NCBI GenBank assembly: GCA_902168085.1
Contig: CABHOP010000052.1
Coordinates: 24,468 to 88,467, forward strand
Source: an uncultured Bacteroides sp.
GTDB taxonomy: Bacteria > Bacteroidota > Bacteroidia > Chitinophagales > Chitinophagaceae
Length of the DNA stretch: 64,000 bases
Reading direction: 5' to 3'
In this document: positions 43,872 to 53,221 of the stretch, piece after piece
Layout: each line of letters starts with the position of its first letter
How positions within the stretch are numbered: position 1 is the stretch's first letter
Translations under genes and position numbers: made by a program
Notes under the pieces: model-generated
Told to the model about the DNA's origin: nothing
Database searches by the model: none
The model's input: only the letters and a program-made list of their open reading frames with translations

Positions 43872-43887
43872 TTTCAATTAATTGAAA
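43872..43887. promoter_or_regulatory. Perfect 16-base palindrome before the Cys/Lys-rich gene
   Basis: TTTCAATTAATTGAAA reads the same on both strands. It lies 18 bases before the start codon and touches a -7-like box (TACCTTTC on the minus strand, 43884-43891). It could be an operator for a dimeric regulator; AT-rich sequence makes chance occurrence possible. Confidence 0.4.
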
Positions 43888-43941
43888 GGTAAAGATATAG
43901 AATTATCAAATATCGCCGCTTTTCAGGCAGATTTTAACATT

Positions 43942-44601
43942 TTAGCTGATACTGCCTAACACGGTGACACCACCCTGCACCATATCACCTATTTTCACAT
44001 CTATCTTCGTCCCCAGCGGGAAATAAATATCCACCCGCGATCCGAAACGGATGAAGCCGAATTCTTCATTTTGTTTCATCGGCTGGTTTTCTTTTACATA
44101 GTAGCATATACGCCTTGCCAGTGCACCGGCTATCTGGCGCATCAGTATTTCCGTACGGTTATTGCCCACTACTACCGTGGTACGTTCGTTCTCGGTAGAT
44201 GATTTGGGGTGCCATGCCACCAGGTATTTACCGGGATGGTATTTCATGTATTTGATGATGCCTGTAATAGGCGTGCGGTTTACGTGCACATTCAGCGGCG
44301 ACATGAAAATGGATACCTGCAAGCGCTTATCCTTAAAATATTCAGGTTCAAAGGTTTCTTCTATTACCACCACTTTGCCATCGGCAGGGGCCACGTATTT
44401 ACTGTCATTATAAGTATAGTCGCGCGCCGGTATGCGGAAGAACCAGATAACCCAGAACCACAGCAGGAAGCAGGGCACCTGTATCAGCCAGAAAAGCCAG
44501 GATAGGTCGGGCAGTAAAAAAGTATAGCTTACCCACCAGATGATGGCCCATAAAACAGATGCAATGATGATATATCGGTATCCCTCGCGGTGTATTGACA
44601 T
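43942..44601 (-). CDS. psd: Phosphatidylserine decarboxylase family protein
   Basis: A 219-residue proenzyme of the short, archaeal-like type. Two N-terminal membrane helices (residues about 10-55), then PADGKVVVIEE near 73, FMSPLNVHVNR near 98, and near 188 FGSRVDIYFP, where the Gly-Ser bond is expected to be cut to form the pyruvoyl group. It makes phosphatidylethanolamine in the inner membrane. cdsA, for CDP-diacylglycerol, follows upstream in the same direction, so the pair fits phospholipid synthesis. The phosphatidylserine synthase gene is not in view. Confidence 0.93.
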   Translation of the reverse strand: MSIHREGYRYIIIASVLWAIIWWVSYTFLLPDLSWLFWLIQVPCFLLWFWVIWFFRIPARDYTYNDSKYVAPADGKVVVIEETFEPEYFKDKRLQVSIFMSPLNVHVNRTPITGIIKYMKYHPGKYLVAWHPKSSTENERTTVVVGNNRTEILMRQIAGALARRICYYVKENQPMKQNEEFGFIRFGSRVDIYFPLGTKIDVKIGDMVQGGVTVLGSIS

Positions 44602-44620
44602 GCTTTTATAAAATGTGCGG

Positions 44621-44651
44621 CAAAGGTAAGAAGTATAACGGCTGATACAAC
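44621..44651 (-). promoter_or_regulatory. Promoter of psd
   Basis: Minus-strand GTTG (plus caac 44648-44651), a 19-base spacer and TACCTTTG (plus caaaggta 44621-44628), 19 bases before the psd start codon. Confidence 0.65.
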
Positions 44652-44662
44652 CTTATAATAGG

Positions 44663-45472
44663 TTAAAACATGAACAGGTAAGCGTACACAAAAGCAAAAG
44701 GGATCGCTACCAGCAGCGAATCGAACCTATCCAGCGTACCGCCGTGCCCCGGCATCATAGCGCCCGAATCTTTTACACCCGCCATACGCTTCAGTTTCGA
44801 TTCCAGCAGGTCGCCCGCGGTACCGGCTATGGCTGCACACAGGGCCAGCACTATCCAGTCTGTTATGTTATAATATGCTGAGTAATAACCCCATATAGCG
44901 GCACCAACTACGGTGAGTATAGCGCCGCCCGCAGTTCCCTCCCAGGTTTTCTTAGGCGATATTTCAGAAAAAGGGGTTTTACCTATGAAAGACCCTACCA
45001 GGTAAGCCATTGTATCATTCATCCATATCATCAGCACCAATGCCAATGGTATGGAAAGATGTGCCAGCCGCAGGTGCAGGAACAGTATCATGGGCAATGA
45101 TATATAGAAGATACCCGCCAGCCCCAGCAATACCGCCATCAAGGCAGTCTGTTTCCTCAGCACGGCACCCAGCATTATCAATACAGGTAAGAACAATAAC
45201 ACAGGATAGCCTACACCATTCCACACAGGCATCTGCAATAATAACAGCCCCGCAGCAAAAGCTTGTATGGCCCATTGCAACCATTCCGGCCAGTGCACTT
45301 CACTGTTCATCAGCTTCAGCAGCTTGAAATATTCGCGCAAGCACAGAAACTGTATCAGCCCAGCCAATGCCACAAAAGCCCACTCATTCCACAGCAATCC
45401 CACCATCATAATGATGCTGAAAACAATAGCGCTGCCAAGGCGGGTAAAGAATGTAGGCCAGTGTAATGCCAT
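44663..45472 (-). CDS. cdsA: Phosphatidate cytidylyltransferase
   Basis: A 269-residue membrane protein with about seven to eight helices. The CdsA signature is complete near the C-terminus: SKLKRMAGVKDSGAMMPGHG followed by GTLDRFDS. It makes CDP-diacylglycerol from phosphatidate and CTP. The gene follows the CPBP protease by 32 bases and precedes psd; the gap to psd contains the psd promoter. Confidence 0.95.
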   Translation of the reverse strand: MALHWPTFFTRLGSAIVFSIIMMVGLLWNEWAFVALAGLIQFLCLREYFKLLKLMNSEVHWPEWLQWAIQAFAAGLLLLQMPVWNGVGYPVLLFLPVLIMLGAVLRKQTALMAVLLGLAGIFYISLPMILFLHLRLAHLSIPLALVLMIWMNDTMAYLVGSFIGKTPFSEISPKKTWEGTAGGAILTVVGAAIWGYYSAYYNITDWIVLALCAAIAGTAGDLLESKLKRMAGVKDSGAMMPGHGGTLDRFDSLLVAIPFAFVYAYLFMF

Positions 45473-45504
45473 GTGCTGGAAAAATGTTTAGCCGGTAAAG
45501 ATAA

Positions 45505-46455
45505 TTATATGCTTCCGCTGTTGTTTACTTCCGGTTCTTCATTCCTGAAATTATCCGACCAGTTGGCAGGTAAGGGAGTGCGGTTCTTCCACAGCATGTA
45601 GGCCGACAGGGCAAATACAGCCGTACCGACCAGCGTAACAGCTATCGGTAGATGTTTAGCATCGCTCAGAGCTTTCAACGTAGGGTCACTTTTCCCCCAA
45701 TAGCTCATAAGTACCTGGCTGCCATTATAAACACAGTGCGCCGCAATACTACACCACAGCGAACCTGTTTGTATATAAATGATACACAGGAAGATACCCG
45801 CAATAAATATCGACAGGAAATTATATGGTGTGCCGTGTATCACCGCAAACATAGCTGCGGTTACAATTACCGCCAGTCCTATCCTCTTGCTTTGCAGGTG
45901 CAGCAACCGCATCAATACCCCTCTGAAGAATAGCTCCTCGCCCAATGCTGGTATCACGGCCATGACCAGTAGCGCACGCAGCAGTTCTCCGGTGCCGTTC
46001 ATATTCAGTATAGCCTCGGTTGCTTCTTCTATCTGCTTAGCTCCCTGGGTATTATCGCCCAGTGCCTTCATTTCTTTCAGCAGGGCAGCTATTTCTATAA
46101 ATATCGGGAAGGCACCCAGCATCAGCAGTATGCTCCAGAGCAGCTGCACAGGTCGTTGCGGCTTTTTCAGGCCCAGGTATTCCGCCTTGTCAGGATGCGT
46201 TTGGTTGGCAAACAGTATCGCCGGCAAAATGAAAGAGAATATGGATGACGCGCCTTGCAGCCATATGAATACCGATAGTTGTTGCGGGCTGCTTTGCTTG
46301 CTCACATTCAATGCTTCGGTAATACTGTTACCCGTTATCATGGGCACGGTATAATAAGCAAATGCAAAAAAGAATGATATAAATACGAAGGTCATCAACC
46401 CGAAAAGCACCAGCTGCAGAAACCACGGGTACTCCCTCCAGTAACGGTTAAACAT
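45505..46455 (-). CDS. CPBP family intramembrane metalloprotease
   Basis: A 316-residue membrane protein with about eight hydrophobic segments. The CPBP/Abi motif EELFFRGVLMR near residue 168 carries the catalytic Glu pair and Arg, VIHGTP near 210 the first histidine, and AAHCVYNGS near 245 the second histidine and asparagine. The family includes Rce1-like prenyl proteases and bacteriocin-immunity proteins; the target here is unknown. Its C-terminus is cytoplasmic and polar. Confidence 0.92.
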   Translation of the reverse strand: MFNRYWREYPWFLQLVLFGLMTFVFISFFFAFAYYTVPMITGNSITEALNVSKQSSPQQLSVFIWLQGASSIFSFILPAILFANQTHPDKAEYLGLKKPQRPVQLLWSILLMLGAFPIFIEIAALLKEMKALGDNTQGAKQIEEATEAILNMNGTGELLRALLVMAVIPALGEELFFRGVLMRLLHLQSKRIGLAVIVTAAMFAVIHGTPYNFLSIFIAGIFLCIIYIQTGSLWCSIAAHCVYNGSQVLMSYWGKSDPTLKALSDAKHLPIAVTLVGTAVFALSAYMLWKNRTPLPANWSDNFRNEEPEVNNSGSI

Positions 46456-46474
46456 TTTTTTAAGAAATTCTGTT

Positions 46475-46482
46475 CAAAGGTA
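46475..46482 (-). promoter_or_regulatory. -7 box of the CPBP gene
   Basis: Minus-strand TACCTTTG (plus caaaggta), 19 bases before the start codon at 46455. The -33 box is not clear. Confidence 0.5.
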
Positions 46483-46637
46483 TTATAGTATTGGCGCAAT
46501 AATTGCATTCCTTCTGTTAACCTTATAAATCGAAGGAACCTTTTTCGAACCCTTATCGTATTTATAATGTTATAATAAATCATTACATCACGGCTTTTTT
46601 AATTATTTTTGACGTTTCATAATCCCGATTTTAGTGC

Positions 46638-48563
46638 ATGGAAGAAATAGCAGCAGGCCCGTTACTCAGTAAAATAGATATACCGGCCGACCTGAGGAAG
46701 CTTTCTAAAGCCGACTTGCAACAGGTATGCACCGAGCTGCGACAGTTCATTATCGACTGCGTGAGTGTTCACGGCGGCCACTTTGGCGCCAGCCTTGGCG
46801 TGGTGGAACTTACCGTTGCGCTGCACTATGTAATGAATACCCCCGACGACCAACTGGTATGGGATGTAGGCCACCAGGCCTATGGCCATAAGATACTTAC
46901 AGGCCGCCGCAAGGTGTTTCATACCAATCGTAAATATGGTGGCATCAGTGGTTTCCCTAAGCGCAGCGAAAGTGAATACGATACTTTCGGCGTAGGCCAC
47001 TCCTCCACTTCCATATCTGCTGCACTGGGTATGGCTATCGCTTCTAAATACAAGGGGGAAACTTACCGCCAGCATGTAGCCATCATTGGCGATGGTGCTA
47101 TGACGGCAGGCCTGCCTTTCGAGGCGCTGAACCATGCAGGTGTTAGCAATAGCAATGTGCTCATCATCCTCAACGACAATAACATGTCGATAGACCCGAA
47201 TGTGGGCGCATTGAAGGAATACCTTACAGATATTACCACTTCTCATACCTACAACAAGCTGCGCGATGATGTGTGGAAACTGCTGGGCAAACTGCCTTAT
47301 GGCGGCTTCCAGCAGGAACTGGCATCTAAAGTAGAAGCTGGTTTGAAAGGTGTACTGTCGAAATCAAGCAACCTGTTTGAGGCATTAGGCTTACGTTATT
47401 TTGGCCCTATAGACGGCCACAATGTGCTGAAGCTGACCGAAACACTGGAAGGCCTCCGTGATATACCAGGCCCTAAACTGCTGCACATCAAAACCGTGAA
47501 GGGGAAAGGCTACGACCTGGCTGAAAAAGACCAGACCCTGTGGCATGCCCCCGGTACTTTTGATAAGATAACAGGTAAAATAAACAAGAAAGTAATTACC
47601 ATCCCCGAACCACCTAAATACCAGGATGTGTTTGGGCATACCATAATAGAACTGGCAGAGAAAAACCCGGCTATCATGGGCATTACGCCTGCTATGCCTT
47701 CGGGTTGCTCCCTCAAATACATGATGGAAGCCATGCCCGACCGCGCCTTCGACGTAGGCATTGCCGAGCAGCACGCCGTTACGCTCAGTGCCGGCCTGGC
47801 TACCCGTGGCATGCGCGTGTTCTGCAATATCTATAGCTCGTTCATGCAGCGCGCTTACGATATGGTGGTGCACGATGTGGCCATTCAAAAACTACCGGTT
47901 ATCTTCTGCCTCGACAGGGCCGGGCTGGTAGGCGATGATGGCCCTACACACCACGGTGCTTACGATATTCCATTCATGCGCTGCATACCCAATATGATTG
48001 TAAGCGCACCGATGAATGAAGCGGAACTGCGCAACCTGATGTACACCGCGCAATTGGAAGAGAACCAACTACCTTTCGTCATCCGCTACCCACGCGGACA
48101 AGGTGTGATGCCCGAATGGCGTACACCATTTGAAAAGATTGAAATAGGCAAAGGCCGCGTGATAAAAGAAGGTGAAGATGTAGCGATACTGACCATAGGC
48201 CACCCCGGTAACTTTGCCGTGAAGGCTTGCAACATGCTGAAAACAGAGGGCTTCAACCCTGCGCATTACGATATGCGCTTTGCCAAGCCACTGGATGAAG
48301 CCATGCTGCACGAAATAGCTAACAAATTCAGCAAGATAATAACCGTAGAAGACGGCACCATAGTGGGTGGCTTCGGTAGCGCTGTACTGGAATTCATGGC
48401 CGCTAACAACTATACACCTGAAGTTAAGATGCTGGGCATCCCCGACCGTATAGTAGAACACGGCAAGCCTGAAGAGCTGCACCGCGAATGCGGCTACGAT
48501 GCAGAAGCTATCGTTGCAGCCGTAAAAGAAATGGCAGCGGTAAACAATAGTGTTTTAGCATAA
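46638..48563 (+). CDS. dxs: 1-deoxy-D-xylulose-5-phosphate synthase
   Basis: A 641-residue thiamine-diphosphate enzyme. The TPP motif begins GDGAMTAGLPFEALNHAG near residue 148 and ends with NDNNMSIDPNVG; catalytic-side blocks are GHQAYGHKILTGRR near 80 and GIAEQHAVTLSAGLA near 370. It condenses pyruvate and glyceraldehyde phosphate to start the MEP isoprenoid route, which feeds menaquinone and undecaprenyl phosphate. A single gene with its own terminator. TATTTTTG at 46604-46611 may be its -7 box. Confidence 0.97.
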   Translation: MEEIAAGPLLSKIDIPADLRKLSKADLQQVCTELRQFIIDCVSVHGGHFGASLGVVELTVALHYVMNTPDDQLVWDVGHQAYGHKILTGRRKVFHTNRKYGGISGFPKRSESEYDTFGVGHSSTSISAALGMAIASKYKGETYRQHVAIIGDGAMTAGLPFEALNHAGVSNSNVLIILNDNNMSIDPNVGALKEYLTDITTSHTYNKLRDDVWKLLGKLPYGGFQQELASKVEAGLKGVLSKSSNLFEALGLRYFGPIDGHNVLKLTETLEGLRDIPGPKLLHIKTVKGKGYDLAEKDQTLWHAPGTFDKITGKINKKVITIPEPPKYQDVFGHTIIELAEKNPAIMGITPAMPSGCSLKYMMEAMPDRAFDVGIAEQHAVTLSAGLATRGMRVFCNIYSSFMQRAYDMVVHDVAIQKLPVIFCLDRAGLVGDDGPTHHGAYDIPFMRCIPNMIVSAPMNEAELRNLMYTAQLEENQLPFVIRYPRGQGVMPEWRTPFEKIEIGKGRVIKEGEDVAILTIGHPGNFAVKACNMLKTEGFNPAHYDMRFAKPLDEAMLHEIANKFSKIITVEDGTIVGGFGSAVLEFMAANNYTPEVKMLGIPDRIVEHGKPEELHRECGYDAEAIVAAVKEMAAVNNSVLA

Positions 48564-48578
48564 GTTCATTTTAATAAT

Positions 48579-48617
48579 AAATCAGCCATTGTAGTAGCTC
48601 ACTATGATGGCTGATTT
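48579..48617 (+). terminator. Terminator of dxs
   Basis: Stem aaatcagccat / atggctgattt with an inner tagt/acta pairing, 15 bases after the dxs stop, followed by tatttta. Confidence 0.88.
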
Positions 48618-48693
48618 TATTTTACAGATATGTCTGCCTCTTATCATCACTTTAGTATCCCTCACGAATAAAATTCTTAGAAAACAATAACAC

Positions 48694-48701
48694 TACCTTT
48701 G
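48694..48701 (+). promoter_or_regulatory. -7 box directly before the MutS-like gene
   Basis: TACCTTTG ends 5 bases before the ATG at 48707. If it is the promoter the message has almost no leader. A proper -33 box is not evident. Confidence 0.5.
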
Positions 48702-48706
48702 CGCCA

Positions 48707-50479
48707 ATGACCCCGAACGCATACTACCAGTCCGAAGCTGAAAAAGAAACACAAATTATAGATACCCTACAAAAGCAGGTCAGCACATTTTCATCTTTAC
48801 GCTTACTATCCGGCATAGCAGCTATCGTACTGCTATACTTTGTATTCAAGTATGGTAATGACATGTGGTGGTTGCTCTTAGTGGGCTGCACTGCTTTGTT
48901 TTTCATAATTGTAAACAGGCACAATAGCCTGAAAGAAAAACTACGCATCCGCGCCATAAGTGTTCAGTTATTACAGGCAGAGCTTGCCGCTCTTGACGGC
49001 AACATCAGCGGCTTTGATGCTGCACAGGAAGAGGTAGACCCGCTACATCCATACACGTACGACCTCGATATATTTGGCAAGGGTTCTCTCTTCCAACTGA
49101 TATGCCGCAGTGTTACGCTGAAGGGAAAAGAGTTATTGGTGAATCTCTTTAAAAACCCATATGCTGGCATAGAAACCATTACCGAAAGGCAAGCCTGCAT
49201 CAAAGAACTCTCGACCACACCACAATTCATTCACCAGTTCAAACTAACAGGTACATTATACGAAGAAGGTAAGGGCGACCGCGATAAAATACTTTCATGG
49301 CTGCACATGCCGGAAAAGTTTGGCAACAAGCTATTACGCATTGTTTCAATTGTATTACCTGTTTTGTCTGCCATCTTTATTGTTCTCTCTATCATCCAGC
49401 AAACATTCCATCCATTACTTACGCTGGTAATCGTTGCCAACTGGGTTACGCTCATCATCTATAGCAAGCCGGTAAAAGAAACACACATGCTGGTTGGCCG
49501 CAGTATAAAGCTGGTAGATAAATATGAACAGTTACTAGCGACTATTGCTGCGCAATCTTTCCAGCATCCTACGCTTGCTAATATGCAGCAGGTAAGCCAT
49601 ACTTCCGTGGGTGCAGTTACACAGTTCCGCAAGTTGGTGCATCTTTTCGATAGCCGCGCCAACGGCATGGTGGGGCCACTCATGAATACCTTTTTCTTGT
49701 TTGATATCTATTGCGTGCTGAAACTGGAAAAGTGGAAACGCTCTAACAAAGAGCTATTAATAACCGCTTTCAATCATGTAGATGAAACCGACACCTACAT
49801 CAGCCTTGCCAATTATGCATTCAATCATCCTGAAAATATCTATCCTTCTTTCAATGATGCCTTAGCCTTTGAAGGCACCACACTAAAACATCCATTGCTA
49901 CACAGCGATAGCGTAGTGGGTAATGATATTCATTTATCAAACACCCAACGCCTCTACCTGCTCACCGGCGCTAATATGACGGGTAAGAGCACCTATATCC
50001 GCACCGTAGGTGTTACGCTTATTATGTCTTATACAGGCTTGCCTGTATGTGCGAAACGAGTAAATATGCCTTTGTTAGAGCTGTTCACTTCTATGCGCAT
50101 AACCGATTCCGTTCAGGAAGATGTTTCTTATTTCAAAGCCGAACTGAACCGTATGCAGCGCATCATGCAGGAAACAGCAAAGGGCACTCCATACATGGTA
50201 TTGGTAGATGAGCCCCTACGCGGCACCAATTCCGATGATAAACAGAAAGGCACCATAGCCATCATTCAAAAACTGCTTCGGGCTAATACCATTGGCATTG
50301 TAGCCACGCACGATACCGGCCTTTGCAGGCTGGAAGCTGAATATGCACCTGCCATTATCAATTATCATTTTGAAAGCACCATTATAGATGGCCGTTTACA
50401 TTTCGACTACACTATAAAAACAGGCGGCTCTACATCCAGCAATGCTACCTTGCTGATGCAGCAAATGGGCATCATTTAG
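48707..50479 (+). CDS. Membrane-anchored MutS-family ATPase
   Basis: A 590-residue protein with a MutS-type ATPase at the C-terminus: Walker A GANMTGKST at 421-429, Walker B with DEPLRGTN from 501 (MutS has DEIGRGT) and IVATHDTGL. Two pairs of hydrophobic helices (about 31-70 and 209-252) precede it, and the mismatch-recognition domain of true MutS is absent. So it is probably not a mismatch repair protein. A MutS lever and clamp core is visible at about 260-400. The function of this membrane-bound MutS group, found widely in Bacteroidota, is unknown. Confidence 0.88.
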   Translation: MTPNAYYQSEAEKETQIIDTLQKQVSTFSSLRLLSGIAAIVLLYFVFKYGNDMWWLLLVGCTALFFIIVNRHNSLKEKLRIRAISVQLLQAELAALDGNISGFDAAQEEVDPLHPYTYDLDIFGKGSLFQLICRSVTLKGKELLVNLFKNPYAGIETITERQACIKELSTTPQFIHQFKLTGTLYEEGKGDRDKILSWLHMPEKFGNKLLRIVSIVLPVLSAIFIVLSIIQQTFHPLLTLVIVANWVTLIIYSKPVKETHMLVGRSIKLVDKYEQLLATIAAQSFQHPTLANMQQVSHTSVGAVTQFRKLVHLFDSRANGMVGPLMNTFFLFDIYCVLKLEKWKRSNKELLITAFNHVDETDTYISLANYAFNHPENIYPSFNDALAFEGTTLKHPLLHSDSVVGNDIHLSNTQRLYLLTGANMTGKSTYIRTVGVTLIMSYTGLPVCAKRVNMPLLELFTSMRITDSVQEDVSYFKAELNRMQRIMQETAKGTPYMVLVDEPLRGTNSDDKQKGTIAIIQKLLRANTIGIVATHDTGLCRLEAEYAPAIINYHFESTIIDGRLHFDYTIKTGGSTSSNATLLMQQMGII

Positions 50480-50563
50480 CCAGGTGTTGTTTAATCATAC
50501 CCGTTAACCATTAACTAACCTACACATAACATTCACGCAACATGTTGTTTCGTCTTTTGCAGG

Positions 50564-52105
50564 ATGAAAAACATCTATACCTTACTTTCAATCTTCACGC
50601 TTTCAGCGGGTGCAGCCAATGCACAGATCACCTGGAGCAAATATATCAATGGCAGCTCTGCCCCTATCGGAACTTATCAAGGTCAGGCTTTCCGCGAGTC
50701 GGGCTTCTCCGGCCTCTGCTACATCCCCGGTACAGAAAATGAGTTCTTTACCATTTCAGACCGCGGCCCGAATATAGATGCAGGCAACGCCAACTGTGCT
50801 TCGGGGGATGAAAAAATATTCCCTTTTCCTGCGTATGTTCCTAAAATTCACCGCATCAAAATAACAGATAGCATACGTATACTGTACACCAAAACATTCA
50901 AGCGCCCCGATGGTACGGGAATGACCGGCCTGCCAAACCCCAATGGTGCAGGCAATGCCCGCGAAATCGCATGGTCCGATACTTCTAACACCTGCCCTAA
51001 TACCAAAACACTGGGTACCGATGCCTGGGGTATCGATCCGGAAGGCATCCAGATAGGTGCTAACAATACCTTTTGGGTGTGCGAGGAATATGGCACTACC
51101 ATACAGCAACTCGATTCCAACGGTAAGGTAATAAACAGGTATTCACCATTTGGCAATGCGGCCAGCCAGGTAGGCATTGATACCGTGCTGCGTTACCGCA
51201 CGCCCAACCGTGGTTTTGAAGGTGTAGCAGTTACGCCTAACGGAAAAGTGTATGGCATCGTTCAAAGCACAATGGAATTTCCAAAGGCCAGCGTAAGGGA
51301 CACTACCCGCATCCTGCGCCTGGTCGAGATCGACCCTGCAACCAATACTACACGCCAGTTTGCTTATATCATCGACTCAGCAAAAGGTACAGGCGGCAAT
51401 AAAATCCGTTTCAAAGACATTAAGATCGGCGACATGGTAGCTATCAACAATAACGAGTTTCTGCTGATAGAGCACGCCGTTCGCGGCACTACCGACAGGA
51501 AGAAAATATACCGTATCGACATATCGGGCGCTACGCCTATCACTACCAACTGGGTAGGTGGCAAAACTATCGAACAGTATTACGATTCTACCGGTCTGGC
51601 GGGTATCGGCATCACGGCTGTTAAAAAATGGGAATTCATGGATCTGCTGGCTAACGGCTGGGAGCCTGTATTGGATAAGCCTGAAGATATGGCTATTGTA
51701 AACGATAGCACACTGGTAATAGGCCAGGACAATGACTTTGGTAACACCAGTGTTCCTGCAAATGGCATCATTCTACCCACCAACCTGGCATCTACTATGT
51801 ATGTTTACAAACTAGCAGGCAGCAATAAAATATCAGGTTATGTAAAATCTCCGTACACCTGGCCGTTGAGCAATACAGGCATCACTTCAGTAGATACTCC
51901 TGCGATGAAGATATATCCAAACCCTGTTCAGCGCGGCACTAACCTGCAGTTTAGCCAGCCTGTTTCAGGTATGGTGTACGATATGACAGGCCGCGTTGTA
52001 TTAAGCATGCAGAATGCAGGTCATATCAATACGGCCAACCTTACAAACGGTATTTATATCATCAAGACAAGCAATGGCAGTATCAGCCGCTTCGTAGTTG
52101 AGTAA
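50564..52105 (+). CDS. Secreted phytase-like esterase with T9SS signal
   Basis: A 513-residue exported protein. Signal peptide KNIYTLLSIFTLSAGAANA, then a beta-propeller-like domain of the phytase-type esterase family (PF13449): GFSGLCYIPGTENEFFTISD near residue 48, DRGPNIDAGNA, GFEGVAVTPNGK and KPEDMAIVNDSTLV. Residues about 440-513 form a type IX secretion C-terminal domain (IYPNPVQRGTNLQF, GRVVLSM, NLTNGIYIIK). It is expected to leave through the T9SS and stay on the cell surface. The substrate is likely a phosphoester but is not proven. Confidence 0.9.
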   Translation: MKNIYTLLSIFTLSAGAANAQITWSKYINGSSAPIGTYQGQAFRESGFSGLCYIPGTENEFFTISDRGPNIDAGNANCASGDEKIFPFPAYVPKIHRIKITDSIRILYTKTFKRPDGTGMTGLPNPNGAGNAREIAWSDTSNTCPNTKTLGTDAWGIDPEGIQIGANNTFWVCEEYGTTIQQLDSNGKVINRYSPFGNAASQVGIDTVLRYRTPNRGFEGVAVTPNGKVYGIVQSTMEFPKASVRDTTRILRLVEIDPATNTTRQFAYIIDSAKGTGGNKIRFKDIKIGDMVAINNNEFLLIEHAVRGTTDRKKIYRIDISGATPITTNWVGGKTIEQYYDSTGLAGIGITAVKKWEFMDLLANGWEPVLDKPEDMAIVNDSTLVIGQDNDFGNTSVPANGIILPTNLASTMYVYKLAGSNKISGYVKSPYTWPLSNTGITSVDTPAMKIYPNPVQRGTNLQFSQPVSGMVYDMTGRVVLSMQNAGHINTANLTNGIYIIKTSNGSISRFVVE

Positions 52106-52132
52106 TTTTGAGTTTTTTATACCATTACACTG

Positions 52133-52158
52133 TAAAGGCTGCCCGTAAGCAGCCTTTA
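52133..52158 (+). terminator. Terminator of the phytase-like gene
   Basis: Stem taaaggctgc / gcagccttta with loop ccgtaa, 28 bases after the stop codon, followed by tttattc. Confidence 0.88.
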
Positions 52159-52177
52159 TTTATTCATATAAATACTG

Positions 52178-52185
52178 TATATTTG
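52178..52185 (+). promoter_or_regulatory. Orphan -7 box in the 52106-52397 gap
   Basis: TATATTTG, with TTTA (one off from TTTG) 19 bases upstream at 52155-52158. No convincing gene follows on the plus strand; transcription would run into truB in antisense. Confidence 0.35.
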
Positions 52186-52227
52186 CTATTATAAATAAAC
52201 CCTGAAAACTATAGCTATCGTCATGCC

Positions 52228-52362
52228 CGCAACAAAACACAACATTTCACAACAAAATACAGGTCCGGCATTTACAAGTACTATTGATTTTCAATCACTT
52301 ATATTTTACATCAAAAAAGTAAAAAACAAAACACGAAAAATCACAACAAAACGCAACATTTT
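52228..52362. repeat. Pair of A/C-rich imperfect direct repeats
   Basis: Two 21-base copies, 52228-52248 and 52342-52362, share the core caacaaaacNcaacattt, 18 of 21 positions being equal. A third partial copy (cacaacaaaata) follows the first. The 292-base gap between the T9SS gene and truB holds these, the orphan -7 box and no recognised gene. Confidence 0.5.
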
Positions 52363-52397
52363 GCAGCACCATGAAAACCGGAAACAATCAGAAACAA

Positions 52398-53099
52398 TTA
52401 TGAGGCAGTTTCCTGCGGCGCACCAAACCAGTGTGTCTTCCATTGGTCAGGTGTCAGGGCATCAGCCACATCAAAATCACCTATTTTGGTACGGCGTAGC
52501 TCTTTCAGGTAGCCGCCACAGCCCAGGGCAGCCCCAAGGTCATTCGCCAGCGAACGGATATAAGTACCCGTACTGCATGCCACCCGAAAGTGTACCTCAG
52601 GCAGCGCTACTTTGGTAATCTCAAAAGCGGCGATGCGCACATTGCGCGGCTCCAGCACTATCTCCCTGCCCTTGCGCGCCAGTTCATAGGCCCGTTTGCC
52701 ATCTTTCTTAATGGCCGAATGGATAGGGGGCACTTGCTGTATGTCACCTTTGAAGGCTTCAGTAGCGGCTATTATCTCCGCTTCTGTCAAATGCTCAAAA
52801 GGCTTGAAGTCTTCGGGCTCGCTTTCCAGGTCGTAGGTAGGTGTGGAAGCGCCCAATTGTATGATGCCCGTATATTCTTTCGGCAGGCGCTGGTATTCGG
52901 CTATGCGCTTGGTGAATTTACCGGTGCAGCATATCAGCAGCCCGGTAGCAAGTGGGTCCAGTGTTCCGGCATGGCCTATCTTCACTTTCGACAGGCGCTT
53001 TACTTTATTGATGGCATCAAAGGATGTCCATTTGTAGGGCTTGTCTATCAATATTACAGCACCATCTTTCAGCTCATCTATACGGGGCAATGCTTGCAT
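52398..53099 (-). CDS. truB: tRNA pseudouridine(55) synthase
   Basis: About 233 residues from the ATG at 53099 (QALPRIDELKDG); an ATG at 53126 is less likely. GHAGTLDPLATGLL near residue 47 contains the catalytic aspartate, KEYTGIIQLG and STGTYIRSLANDLG are further TruB blocks. It makes pseudouridine 55 in the T arm of tRNAs. The C-terminal PUA region is short, as in other Bacteroidota. The gene stands alone, divergent from the DAHP synthase fusion. Confidence 0.95.
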   Translation of the reverse strand: MQALPRIDELKDGAVILIDKPYKWTSFDAINKVKRLSKVKIGHAGTLDPLATGLLICCTGKFTKRIAEYQRLPKEYTGIIQLGASTPTYDLESEPEDFKPFEHLTEAEIIAATEAFKGDIQQVPPIHSAIKKDGKRAYELARKGREIVLEPRNVRIAAFEITKVALPEVHFRVACSTGTYIRSLANDLGAALGCGGYLKELRRTKIGDFDVADALTPDQWKTHWFGAPQETAS

Positions 53100-53221
53100 G
53101 GCGGCAAAGATAGCAGCTTGGCACAAAAACTTGGGGAAAATTGAAAGGAGAGCATCATGATAATTATTACAATATAAGTTTAAACTAAGCAGGCATTTAC
53201 AGCAATTCGCTCACCAACAAG

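Noticed and set aside
48707..50479. DNA mismatch repair mutS
   Set aside because: The mismatch-recognition domain is absent and membrane helices are present; only the ATPase core is shared.
52223..52618. A 131-codon plus-strand frame after the phytase-like gene
   Set aside because: Most of it is antisense to truB and no family is recognisable, though a promoter-like box lies before it; kept only as an open question in the findings.
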